Source: Chloroflexota bacterium
GTDB lineage: Bacteria > Chloroflexota > Dehalococcoidia > Lucifugimonadales > UBA3495
Reading direction: 5' to 3'
Length of the DNA stretch: 18,418 nucleotides
NCBI GenBank assembly: GCA_022561675.1
Contig: JADFQT010000008.1
Span: 1-18,418 of the forward strand
The position numbers and the translations under genes are program-made. The notes beneath the pieces are model-generated. The model saw only the letters and a list, made by a program, of their open reading frames with translations, did no database searches and was not told where the DNA came from. Shown here piece after piece: positions 7,142-14,152 of the stretch (the stretch's first letter is position 1; the number at the start of each line of letters is the position of its first letter).

Positions 7142-7543
7142 CTACCTGGCCACGGGCTCCGGGTAGGAGCCGGAGTGGTCCTCGAAGGCCCCCTCCAGCG
7201 GGTAGATCTGCTGGTAGAGACCTCTGGCCCGCTGGGTGATGTACTTGTTGGCCTCGTCTCGTATCCAGCTGGGGCGTGCCCGCTGCATCTTGTACTGCTC
7301 GCTCTCCAGCGGGCTGGCGTCCTCCAACTCCCAGATGCACAGGTACTTCAGCATCCCGTTGCCCTCCTCCAGCTTGAACCGGCGGGCGCTGACGTAGCCG
7401 GCTATTTCCAATCGCTCCGGAAGGTGCTCCTCGTTGTACCACCGGTCAAACTCCGCTTCGTGGCCCGGTTCCACGTCCATCATCACCACCAAGATGGTAT
7501 TGCCGATGTGCTGGGTTGGGTGTTCGCTGTTTTGTTGCGTCAT
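7142..7543 (-). CDS. Small dimeric alpha/beta-barrel protein (DUF4286-like)
   Basis: The 133-residue product looks like a ferredoxin-fold dimeric alpha/beta-barrel protein of the DUF4286 type. After a short polar N-terminus comes a first strand (TILVVMMDVE, about 16-25), then the characteristic helix FDRWYNEEHLPERLEIAGYV (about 32-51) with the WYNEEHLPE motif, and strands carrying RRFKLEEG and YLCIWELED. Proteins of this fold are small cyclases, monooxygenases or degradative helpers, but DUF4286 itself is functionally uncharacterised. The start ATG 7543 has a strong purine-rich ribosome binding site (GGAGGAG about 6 nt upstream on the minus strand). The gene is divergent from the MFS gene at 7937. 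It is separated from the unknown two-gene module by 38 nt on the same strand, but its higher G+C suggests a different origin. Confidence 0.75.
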   Translation of the reverse strand: MTQQNSEHPTQHIGNTILVVMMDVEPGHEAEFDRWYNEEHLPERLEIAGYVSARRFKLEEGNGMLKYLCIWELEDASPLESEQYKMQRARPSWIRDEANKYITQRARGLYQQIYPLEGAFEDHSGSYPEPVAR

Positions 7544-7936
7544 ATCTTCTCCTCCTCTCCTGATATCGTCCGTATAGGGTCCCAGTTTTTGGCAGACTGC
7601 CCCGTCTGCTCAAGGCTCAGTCAATTCAAATGTAAGATAATATGGCCCGACTGCTACCGTCAACCGTCTAATAATTTCTTTCGGAATGCAACTTTAGTAG
7701 CCGACGGGGCGCCCCACTGGGTCAACCACCATTTCCACAATACGATCAACCGGCGAAATATTTGATAAACTAAGCGGGAGATTATTCGCGCCGGCAATAG
7801 GTCGGCCCGGGACCTCCGTAATTTATATGCCCGACTAAAGGAGTCCATCACCATCAGTCTAAGCCTCTTTTCGCGACTCCCTCGCCTCCACACTCTGGAC
7901 TCCTGGATCGCCTACCCCAACTACCGGCTCCTCTGG
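7544..7936. other. Divergent intergenic region, with a possible N-terminal extension of the MFS gene
   Basis: This stretch separates two divergent genes. It holds a 6-bp inverted repeat GCAGAC/GTCTGC (7592-7597/7604-7609) in the likely 5' leader of the minus-strand gene, with no T-tract for a terminator. From 7769 onward the frame of the MFS gene is open without a stop. A strong AAGGAG (7838-7843) sits in it, but the only codons at suitable spacing are ATC (7847, 7853). A four-codon ORF ATG CCC GAC TAA (7827-7838) ends at that same site. I see no convincing promoter pair for either gene. Confidence 0.5.
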
Positions 7937-9112
7937 ATGGGCAACTTCTGCGCCAACGGCGCCCAGTGGCTGCAACTCCTTTCTGTGGGCTGGTTGGTCC
8001 AGGAACTAACCGAGGGGGCCTCTTCTTTAGCCCTGCTGGTCATCACCGTGCAAGCAGTGAATACCTTGCCTTCGCTGGTTGTCAGCCCCTGGAGCGGAGT
8101 CCTTGGCGACCGGGTGGACCGGCGCAAGTTGGTAATGGGTATACAGCTCTTCATGGCCGGCATGGCCTTCTTCTTCGCCCTGCTGGTGCTGAGGGAGTGG
8201 GTTCAGGTATGGCATGCCTTCGCCTACATTTTGATCTCCGGCGTATGCCGTTCCATGATTCAGCCCCTGCGCCAAGCGCTCATCGCCAACACGGTGCCCC
8301 GAGAAGCCCTGGGTAATGCCCTGGCCACTAACGTTCTTACCATTACCAGCACGCGGCTCATTGGACCTTTTGTCGGAGGGATACTTATCGCCACCCTGGG
8401 CTTCTTCTGGAATTTCGCCGTGGAGGGTTTGCTTTACCTCGGCATGGTATTGGCTTTCCTACCCATGCGCACCCCCTTCTACCGGCCGAGGGCCGCGGCC
8501 AGCCGTAAATCCTTCCTCTCCGATTTGAAAGAAGGCATCCGCTACATCTGGAAGGGGGAGCGGGTTATCTTCCAGCTGATGATCCTCAGTTTGATTCCAA
8601 ACGTGCTGCTGCACCCGGTGTGGTTCATGTTCCCCATCTTTACGGTTGAGGTGCTGCAGCGGGGGCCGGATGTCGGTGGGTACCTGCTGGCTGTCACCGG
8701 GTTGGGCGGACTGTTGGCGGCCTTAGCCATCGCATCGGTGGGATTCGTTTTCAAGAAGGGAATGGTGGTATTGGGCGCTGTGATAATGAGTGGAGTGACT
8801 GTGGTGCTTTTTGCCCAAGCCCAATGGCTGCCGCTGGCCTTGCTGGTAATCGGCGCCATGGCCTTCTTCCAATCCGCCTTCCGAACCACGAACAGCACCT
8901 TGATCCAGACTCTGGTCCCCGATGAACTCAGGTCGCGCGTCACCAGCCTGCAGGGCGTCGGTCGGGGACTGGTCTTATTCACCAGCCTGCTGATTGGTTG
9001 GTTTATCGGCGTCACCTCGGTCACCGTTGGCATCACTGTGGTGGGGCTAACTGGATTGGTATTGACTATCGGGTTGCTGCTGATATTGGGCCGAGTTCGC
9101 CGGCTGGAGTGA
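7937..9112 (+). CDS. MFS transporter (EntS-like, MFS_3 type), true start uncertain
   Basis: This is a major facilitator superfamily membrane protein, probably a proton-driven exporter of small hydrophobic compounds or siderophore-type molecules. The listed ATG gives 391 residues. It starts inside what is normally TM1 (FCANGAQWLQLLSVGWLV) and has the motif A loop GVLGDRVDRRKL between TM2 and TM3, plus about 11-12 hydrophobic segments. The ATG has no Shine-Dalgarno. Reading upstream in frame gives LDSWIAYPNYRLLW, which resembles the NFRLLW segment that begins TM1 in this family, and an AAGGAG at 7838-7843. The real product is therefore probably near 419 residues, starting at a rare ATC (7853 or 7847), or the start region holds an assembly frameshift. 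It is followed after 27 nt by a second MFS gene on the same strand, so the two likely form an operon. Substrate unknown. Confidence 0.85.
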   Translation: MGNFCANGAQWLQLLSVGWLVQELTEGASSLALLVITVQAVNTLPSLVVSPWSGVLGDRVDRRKLVMGIQLFMAGMAFFFALLVLREWVQVWHAFAYILISGVCRSMIQPLRQALIANTVPREALGNALATNVLTITSTRLIGPFVGGILIATLGFFWNFAVEGLLYLGMVLAFLPMRTPFYRPRAAASRKSFLSDLKEGIRYIWKGERVIFQLMILSLIPNVLLHPVWFMFPIFTVEVLQRGPDVGGYLLAVTGLGGLLAALAIASVGFVFKKGMVVLGAVIMSGVTVVLFAQAQWLPLALLVIGAMAFFQSAFRTTNSTLIQTLVPDELRSRVTSLQGVGRGLVLFTSLLIGWFIGVTSVTVGITVVGLTGLVLTIGLLLILGRVRRLE

Positions 9113-9139
9113 CCCGACGCCTAAAATGGGAAGGACCTT

Positions 9140-10642
9140 TTGCGCCGGCTCCAAGAAGATAGCGCCAATTTCAAATGGTGGGTCTTTGGCACCATCGCCA
9201 TTGGTACCTTCATCTCCGTAATCAGCCATGCCAGCGTTCTGGTCGCGTTACCCACCATCGCCGAGCACTTTCAAGCCCCTTTGTCCACCATCCAGTGGGT
9301 GATCATAAGCGAGACCCTGGCCATTGCCGTGCTATTGCTCCCCATGGGTCGGTTGGGGGACTTGGTGGGCCGGCGGCGAATTTACCTTATAGGGTTCAAC
9401 GTGTTTATTCTGGCCGCGGCGCTGGCCGGATTCTCCCGTTGGATCAACCTGCCCACCCTGCTGGTCGCTAAAGTGGGGCAGGGCGTGGGGTCTGCCATGA
9501 TCCAAGGAAACGCGGTGGCCATGATCCTTTCGGCCTTCCCCGAGAGGGAGCGAGGTAAAGCCCTGGGGTCAAACCTCAGCGTGGTGGGATTGGGCGCGAT
9601 TATTGGGCCGGCCCTGGGAGGGATTCTAGTCAGCATCTGGGGCTGGCAGGCGGTCTTTCTGGTGAATATTCCGACCGGGCTCTTCACCATAGCAGCTACG
9701 TTTATCGTGCTGGGCGGCTCGCAGGTAGGAACGGTCACCGAACCAGCAGAGCGACTTCGCTTCGATTGGCTGGGAGCTGTATTATCGGGTGCCGCGCTGC
9801 TGCTCTTGCTGCTGCTGGTGGGCAATGGGCATCAGCTGGGCTGGACCTCCAACGTGGTAATAGTCGGGGCCCTTGGGTTTCTGGCGATATTTTCCGGGTT
9901 CGTGTGGTGGGAACTGCGGACTGAAGCGCCCATGCTGGACCTGAGGCTGTTTCGAAGCAAACTGGTGACCCTAGGCATAGCGGCCGGATGGATCTCATTC
10001 CTGGGAACCTCGGCAACCCGCTTCATGATGCCCTTCTACCTGCAGGCGGTGCTGGGAATGAGTCCCCGAGATATGGGCTTGCTCATGATACCTCCCGCTC
10101 TGTGCCTGGTGGTATTGGGTCCTGTTAGCGGCCGGCTCTCCGACCATTTCGGCTGGCGCAAGTTCACCTTGGGCGGGCTGGCATTATCCGCTTCGGCATC
10201 CTTCATCCTCGCCGCCTGGTTGTCGGAGAATTTTCCGGTAGGCTGGATTGTGGTCATGCTGATGCTGCAAAGCGCCGGCACCGGTTTGTTTCATTCGCCC
10301 AACAGCAGCTCCATTATGAGTGCGGTCGATCGTTCCCGGTATGGAGTAATCTCCGCTCTAACCAATCTGACTCGAAATTCCGCCAACATTGTTAGCATAG
10401 CCCTGGCTACTACGATCGTGGTTACCGTCATGGGATTAAGAGGAGTGGAGCCCAGCCTCCAGGCGGTATCCCCAGGGGTTTCCGGCGCCTTCATCCTCGG
10501 CCTGCGCTGGGCCTTCGGGTTAATGGGATGCATTCTGTTGCTGGGGATAGTCATCTCCTATCTCAAGGGAGACCGGCCTCCACCAGTTCCGAGAACGCCC
10601 AGGCCGGCAGCAGCATCGGAGAGTTCGCGGATGGTACAGTGA
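9140..10642 (+). CDS. MFS transporter, DHA2 (14-TM, EmrB/QacA-like) drug:H+ antiporter family
   Basis: The 500-residue product is a 14-transmembrane drug:proton antiporter-2 type exporter in the cytoplasmic membrane. Motif A is GRLGDLVGRRR (70-80). The antiporter motif C is GLGAIIGPALGG (150-161), and WQAVFLVNIPTG (169-180) is the typical DHA2 segment after it. The extended length and central hydrophobic block ALLLLLLLVG fit the two extra helices of this family. I accept TTG 9140 because GGAAGGA (about 9129-9135) precedes it; an ATG at 9126 is out of frame. No TetR/MarR regulator and no EmrA-like adaptor is nearby. It lies 27 nt after another MFS gene, so the pair could export related compounds. 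It converges on a minus-strand acetyltransferase gene; no terminator is obvious in the 56-nt gap. Confidence 0.92.
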   Translation: MRRLQEDSANFKWWVFGTIAIGTFISVISHASVLVALPTIAEHFQAPLSTIQWVIISETLAIAVLLLPMGRLGDLVGRRRIYLIGFNVFILAAALAGFSRWINLPTLLVAKVGQGVGSAMIQGNAVAMILSAFPERERGKALGSNLSVVGLGAIIGPALGGILVSIWGWQAVFLVNIPTGLFTIAATFIVLGGSQVGTVTEPAERLRFDWLGAVLSGAALLLLLLLVGNGHQLGWTSNVVIVGALGFLAIFSGFVWWELRTEAPMLDLRLFRSKLVTLGIAAGWISFLGTSATRFMMPFYLQAVLGMSPRDMGLLMIPPALCLVVLGPVSGRLSDHFGWRKFTLGGLALSASASFILAAWLSENFPVGWIVVMLMLQSAGTGLFHSPNSSSIMSAVDRSRYGVISALTNLTRNSANIVSIALATTIVVTVMGLRGVEPSLQAVSPGVSGAFILGLRWAFGLMGCILLLGIVISYLKGDRPPPVPRTPRPAAASESSRMVQ

Positions 10643-10698
10643 GGTCTCTCTGCTTCGCTACTCCCCGGCGAACAAGCATTCAAATCTGTTGTTGCCCG

Positions 10699-11229
10699 TC
10701 ACGGCACGAGCTCACGTATGTCCCACCAGCCATAGGCTACTTCAACCAGCCTTACTTCTCCGATGGTGATCTCCTGTTCGTACACTCGCTGCCCACCAAG
10801 GGCACTATAGAAATCCTGAGACGGGTTATTGGCCAGCACCCACACTAACATGGAGTGGAAACCTTCTTGCACCAGTCTCTTGGCTATGGCTTGGGCCAGT
10901 TGGCCCCCGATGCCTTTGCGCTGATATCCTTCAAGCAGATACATGGCGTACAGTTCGCCCTTATAGACGGTGTTGCCGCTACGCTCTGGTCCCCCAGACG
11001 CGAATCCTATGATGTTACTAGCTTCAGCTTCAGCAACATAAACAAATTCTTTGGCGCTGTGAGTGGACAGGATATCCCGCCAGACCTGCCCATGCTGCTC
11101 GTAAGAAAGTTGGGCTAAATACTCGTCGGGCACCACGCCGGTGTATGTGGTCCGCCAGCTGTCCACGTGGACCTTGGCAATGGCGGCAGCATCAGGAACG
11201 CTTGCTTCCCGTATATGCACCCGCATCAT
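10699..11229 (-). CDS. GNAT family N-acetyltransferase
   Basis: The 176-residue protein is a GCN5-related N-acetyltransferase, transferring acetyl from acetyl-CoA to an amine of a small molecule, peptide or protein. The N-terminus IREASVPDAAAIAKVHVDSW is the usual first strand and helix. The core strand LYAMYLLEGYQRKGIG (93-108) holds the pyrophosphate-binding loop Q-R-K-G-I-G (103-108). The second conserved motif is VLANNPSQDFYSALGG (131-146), with the catalytic-region Tyr of the family. Start is ATG 11229, with a second ATG at 11226 possible. It begins 16 nt after the stop of the SDR gene on the same strand, with GAGGC as a weak ribosome binding site, so co-transcription with the SDR is likely. 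The substrate cannot be inferred. Confidence 0.9.
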   Translation of the reverse strand: MMRVHIREASVPDAAAIAKVHVDSWRTTYTGVVPDEYLAQLSYEQHGQVWRDILSTHSAKEFVYVAEAEASNIIGFASGGPERSGNTVYKGELYAMYLLEGYQRKGIGGQLAQAIAKRLVQEGFHSMLVWVLANNPSQDFYSALGGQRVYEQEITIGEVRLVEVAYGWWDIRELVP

Positions 11230-11245
11230 GCCTGCCTCAGGCTCG

Positions 11246-12073
11246 CTACTCCGGGTCGCGCAGGTAGGGAAACATGGCCAGCGGTGTGGCCGCCAGCAGC
11301 CCGGCGTCCACCGGCAGGGTTACGCCGGAGACCCAGCGAGCCTCCTCCGAGGCCAGGAACAGAGCCGCCCAGGCCACATCCCAGGGTGTGCCCTCGGTGC
11401 CCAAGGGACCAGCCCGGCGGCGGAGGTTCAGCATCTCCTCGGTACTGTGGCGGGCCACCATTGGGCTGCGGATGTGACCGGGGGCGATGCAATTGACTCG
11501 AATATTATCCCGCCCGTAGTGCACCGCCATGGAATTGCTCAGGCCGATGATGCCGCCCTTGGATGCGGCGTAGGGGTGACTGGGACGCCCGCTGCCGGCC
11601 CGCAGGCCCACGATGGAGGAGAGGTTGACGATGGCGCCGCCACCGGCCTCGATCATCTTGGGAATGGCATGCTTGCTGGTCAGCATGACGCTCTTCAGGT
11701 TAACGTCGATCACCTTGTCCCAAAAGTCCTCTTCCACGTCGGTTACCGAGCCGGGACCGCTGATACCCACGTTGTTGATCAGAATGTTGAGTTTTCCGTA
11801 CTCGGCCACGGCGGCTTCCACCATGCCCTGGCAGTCGGAGTTGCTGGTAACATCTCCGACGAACAGAGAGGCTCGGCCGCCCTCTTCACGAATAGCCGCC
11901 AGGGTGGTCTCGGCGTTCTGCTGGTCCCGATCCACCAGAAGCACCCCGGCGCCGTGCCTGGCGAATAGGATGGATATCGCCTGGCCAATTCCAACGAAGT
12001 CCCCGCTGCCGGTGGCTCCCGCTCCCGTCACAATAGCGACCTTACCCTCTAATCTTGGCGGTTCTGCTGGCAT
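11246..12073 (-). CDS. Short-chain dehydrogenase/reductase (SDR1)
   Basis: This 275-residue classical SDR uses NAD(P) to oxidise or reduce an alcohol/ketone in the cytoplasm. It has the dinucleotide-binding loop TGAGATGSGDFVGIG (16-30), longer than the usual TGxxxGxG, the NNVG motif (100-103), and the catalytic tetrad Asn125, Ser153, Tyr168 and Lys172 (YAASK). LPVDAG (253-258) is the common end of the fold. Asp48 at the end of the second strand (LVDRD) points to NAD rather than NADP. The protein is closely related to the SDR at 13156, sharing KSVxLxSKxAIPKM-type and TEGxxWDV segments, so the two are likely paralogues. The gene begins at ATG 12073 and is followed after 16 nt by a GNAT gene. 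The 8-mer GTACTTCC lies about 27-34 nt before its start. Confidence 0.92.
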   Translation of the reverse strand: MPAEPPRLEGKVAIVTGAGATGSGDFVGIGQAISILFARHGAGVLLVDRDQQNAETTLAAIREEGGRASLFVGDVTSNSDCQGMVEAAVAEYGKLNILINNVGISGPGSVTDVEEDFWDKVIDVNLKSVMLTSKHAIPKMIEAGGGAIVNLSSIVGLRAGSGRPSHPYAASKGGIIGLSNSMAVHYGRDNIRVNCIAPGHIRSPMVARHSTEEMLNLRRRAGPLGTEGTPWDVAWAALFLASEEARWVSGVTLPVDAGLLAATPLAMFPYLRDPE

Positions 12074-12148
12074 ATCCGACCCCTCTACATTATTGGAATG
12101 GAAGTACTATCCGGCTCGTCAAACTTCACGGTATTGCTTCTAGCTAAA

Positions 12149-12727
12149 CTAAACCGCAGCCCGACCCGCAGCCTCAACCGGTAATGGCGGCTCCGCCAGA
12201 TTTTCCGGCAATGCCAGCTCCACGGCGTTGGCGTTGAATGCCAGCATAGTGTAGAACCCCAACAGAGCAGTCAGCTCCACCAAACCCTGGGACCCCAGTA
12301 ATTCCAGCACGGCTTGGAAGGTTTGGGGAGCCACCCGTCGGGACTGAAACAGCTCGGTGGCGTAGTCTATTATTGCCTCCTCCTCGGTCGGGACCGCCGG
12401 CAGGGTCTGCCGGTCCCGCAGGGCATTCAACAGGGTATCGCTCAGACCGGCTTCACGCCCCAACCCCACGTGGGCGTTCCAAATGTAGGGGCAATCCATC
12501 GCCCTGGCCGTTAGCAGCATGGCCAATTCCCGTAATTTCCGGGGAACCGTGGATTCGTTCCTCACGTAGTTGAACAGGGGCCTGGCGCGGCGGGCCAGCT
12601 CCGGGCTGTGCTTCAAAACCGACATGGGCCCGGTCCCGACCCCGTTGGGTTCGGAGGCTACCTCGTCGAATACTGCTCTAAGCTCTTCAGGAACTGCTTC
12701 CCGGGTGATGGCGGGAATTCGCGCCAT
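12149..12727 (-). CDS. Carboxymuconolactone decarboxylase / AhpD-like family protein without a CxxC motif
   Basis: This 192-residue all-helical protein belongs to the CMD/AhpD-like superfamily, which includes gamma-carboxymuconolactone decarboxylase and alkylhydroperoxidases. The core helix pair is RELAMLLTARAMDCPYIWNAHVGLGREAGLS (residues 66-96, quoted in parts: Glu68, Cys79, His86). In AhpD the pattern is C-x-x-C-x3-H. Here Cys79 and His86 keep the spacing but the second Cys is Ile82, so thiol-based peroxidase activity is unlikely. The start is set at ATG 12727 because GGAGG lies 5 nt before it; earlier in-frame ATGs at 12766 and 12742 lack a site. The gene lies between two SDRs and is divergent from SDR2. 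Its context suggests a degradative role, but the reaction is unknown. Confidence 0.85.
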   Translation of the reverse strand: MARIPAITREAVPEELRAVFDEVASEPNGVGTGPMSVLKHSPELARRARPLFNYVRNESTVPRKLRELAMLLTARAMDCPYIWNAHVGLGREAGLSDTLLNALRDRQTLPAVPTEEEAIIDYATELFQSRRVAPQTFQAVLELLGSQGLVELTALLGFYTMLAFNANAVELALPENLAEPPLPVEAAGRAAV

Positions 12728-12740
12728 TATTACCTCCACC

Positions 12741-12753
12741 ATGGTACTTCCGG
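12741..12753 (+). promoter_or_regulatory. Candidate shared operator ATGGTACTTCCGG (copy 1, upstream of the CMD gene)
   Basis: This 13-mer occurs again exactly at 13106-13118 before the SDR2 start. Its core GTACTTCC also occurs on the minus strand at 12107-12100 before the SDR1 start. All three copies lie within about 50 nt upstream of a start codon. The copy here overlaps the in-frame ATG at 12742. Function is inferred from position only. Confidence 0.35.
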
Positions 12754-12954
12754 GTCCCGGTCTCAATAATAGGATTTGCTGGCCAGGGTGCCCTTCACAA
12801 ATTGGTATTCCAGTGGTAGAGCTCCAGTCATTGGACTGGGTCAGGAATTTCTGTCGAGTGTAGTTATGCCCGGTGGGAGTGTCAACACGCAGGGGACGAA
12901 ATGAGCCCCTAACGCTGGAGCTTAATGATTCTTGACGACGGTTCTAAACTTGCA

Positions 12955-13007
12955 AGATCCAAATCCCCCTCAGCCCCCCTTTTTAAAAGGGGGATCCAGG
13001 GGGATTT
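12955..13007 (+). repeat. Palindromic repeat, AGATCCAAATCCCCC type
   Basis: The outer arms AAATCCCCCT (12961-12970) and AGGGGGATTT (12998-13007) are a perfect 10-bp inverted repeat. Inside it, CCCCCTTTT (12975-12983) and AAAAGGGGG (12985-12993) form a second perfect 9-bp arm pair. The first 15 bases (12955-12969) recur in inverted orientation at 3035-3049, so this is one repeat family with at least two copies in the window. It has the look of a non-coding, possibly transposon-derived, palindromic element. It lies in the intergenic region before SDR2. Confidence 0.8.
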
Positions 13008-13105
13008 ACTCAAACGGCGGCGCCTTCGACCGGGTTTGGCTCTTGATTCAAGGCTCAGTAATCCCCTCCTCGCGCCGGCCCTTGACAACCGTTCTGTTTT
13101 CCGGG

Positions 13106-13118
13106 ATGGTACTTCCGG
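13106..13118 (+). promoter_or_regulatory. Candidate shared operator ATGGTACTTCCGG (copy 2, upstream of SDR2)
   Basis: This is the second exact copy of the 13-mer at 12741-12753. A TTGACA (13082-13087) lies 18 nt upstream of it. The motif would overlap or sit just after a possible -10 region, which is where a repressor would act. No good TATAAT-like hexamer is at normal spacing, so the promoter itself is uncertain. Confidence 0.35.
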
Positions 13119-13155
13119 CCAAGACGAACATAAAGAGGCTGGTAGGAGCGTGGCG

Positions 13156-13998
13156 ATGCCGGAAGGAAAAGGTCGGCCGGAGAGAAAGGGCCGTATGGAA
13201 GGGAAGGTCGCCATCGTGACCGGCGCCGGTTCCAGCGGGCCGGGGATTGGCAACGGGAAGGCGGCGGCGGTGCTGTTCGCCCGGGAGGGAGCAAAGGTAT
13301 TGCTGGCGGACCAGGTGCTGGCACGAGCCGAGGAGACCCTGGAACTGATCCGTCAGGAGGGCGGCGAAGCTTCGGCCTTCGAAGCCAACGTTACCAGCGC
13401 GGAGGATTGCCGGCGCATGGTTGAGGCGGCGGTGGAGCGTTACGGACGCCTGGACGTGCTGGACAATAACGTGGGTATATCCCGCCGGGGAACCGTGGTG
13501 GAGGTCCAGGAGGAAGACTGGGATTTTGTCATGGCGGTCAACGTGAAGAGTATTGTGCTCAGCAGCAAGTTTGCCATTCCCAAGATGATGGAAACCGGCG
13601 GCGGCTCCATCATCAACATATCATCGATAGCCGGGCTCCGCGCCCACAGCAGCACGCCCTACACTGCTTCCAAAGCCGCGGTGATTGGCTTGACCATGTC
13701 GATGGCTGCCGACCACGGGCCGGATGGAATTCGGGTCAACTGCATCGCCCCAGGTCTGATCTACTCTCCCATGGTCGCGCCCCGCATGGATGACGACCTG
13801 CGGGAAATCCGAAAGAGCGCCGCTCCTCTGCGCACCGAGGGGGACTCTTGGGACGTTGGCTACGCCGCCCTGTACCTGGCCAGCGACGAGTCCCGCTGGG
13901 TCAACGGCATTACTCTGCCGGTGGACGCCGGGCTCACCGCGATCAGCCCCGTCACCTATCAGACCCTGGGCCAGCAACAGTTTGCCCAGCCAATATAG
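13156..13998 (+). CDS. Short-chain dehydrogenase/reductase (SDR2)
   Basis: The 280-residue product is a classical SDR, an NAD(P)-dependent oxidoreductase. The glycine-rich loop TGAGSSGPGIG (22-32) has an extended form found in a subgroup of SDRs. NNVG (104-107) and the tetrad Asn129, Ser157, Tyr169 and Lys173 (YTASK) are present. Asp52 after the second strand (LLADQ) suggests NAD. It resembles SDR1 along its length, including AIPKMMETGGGSI, IRVNCIAPG and RWVNGITLPVDAG. The start is ATG 13156 because TAGGAG (13143-13148) is 7 nt away; ATG 13195 is a possible shorter start that would drop the basic N-terminal tail. The open frame upstream to 12925 runs through a palindromic repeat and is not considered coding. 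It is monocistronic by context, ending 154 nt from a convergent FKBP gene. Confidence 0.92.
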   Translation: MPEGKGRPERKGRMEGKVAIVTGAGSSGPGIGNGKAAAVLFAREGAKVLLADQVLARAEETLELIRQEGGEASAFEANVTSAEDCRRMVEAAVERYGRLDVLDNNVGISRRGTVVEVQEEDWDFVMAVNVKSIVLSSKFAIPKMMETGGGSIINISSIAGLRAHSSTPYTASKAAVIGLTMSMAADHGPDGIRVNCIAPGLIYSPMVAPRMDDDLREIRKSAAPLRTEGDSWDVGYAALYLASDESRWVNGITLPVDAGLTAISPVTYQTLGQQQFAQPI

Positions 13999-14032
13999 AA
14001 ATTATCTCGAAGCTCTTGTATTCCGGGTGGAC

Positions 14033-14102
14033 CGTCCTTCGACAAGCTCAGGACGAACGGGCGGTGTTATTTATCCGTTCGTGGCGAGCCTGTCGAACCA
14101 CG
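14033..14102. repeat. Inverted pair of a 28-bp palindromic repeat with compensatory changes
   Basis: Copy A is 14033-14060 and copy B is the reverse complement of 14075-14102. They match at 22 of 28 positions. Each copy is itself a hairpin: A has GTCCT (14034-14038) with AGGAC (14050-14054); B has GTGGT with GCCAC. Five of the six differences fall on stem positions and pairing is kept in each case, two as double C:G to G:C swaps and one as a T:A to T:G change. The ACGAACGG ends of A and B also form an 8-bp inverted repeat facing each other (14053-14060/14075-14082). Copy B is followed by TTTT (14103-14106), so it may also act as a weak terminator for SDR2 transcripts, which converge here with the FKBP gene. 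Confidence 0.85.
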
Positions 14103-14152
14103 TTTTGAGATAGTTAGATAGTCAACCCGCAGATACGGAGGCAAGCGGGCGG

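Noticed and set aside
7660..7893. Minus-strand frame of 77 codons in the 7544-7936 gap
   Set aside because: No ribosome binding site, very basic composition, and it overlaps the probable N-terminal extension of the MFS gene.
12925..13155. N-terminal extension of SDR2
   Set aside because: The frame passes through a perfect palindromic repeat; TAGGAG before ATG 13156 and the SDR alignment set the later start.
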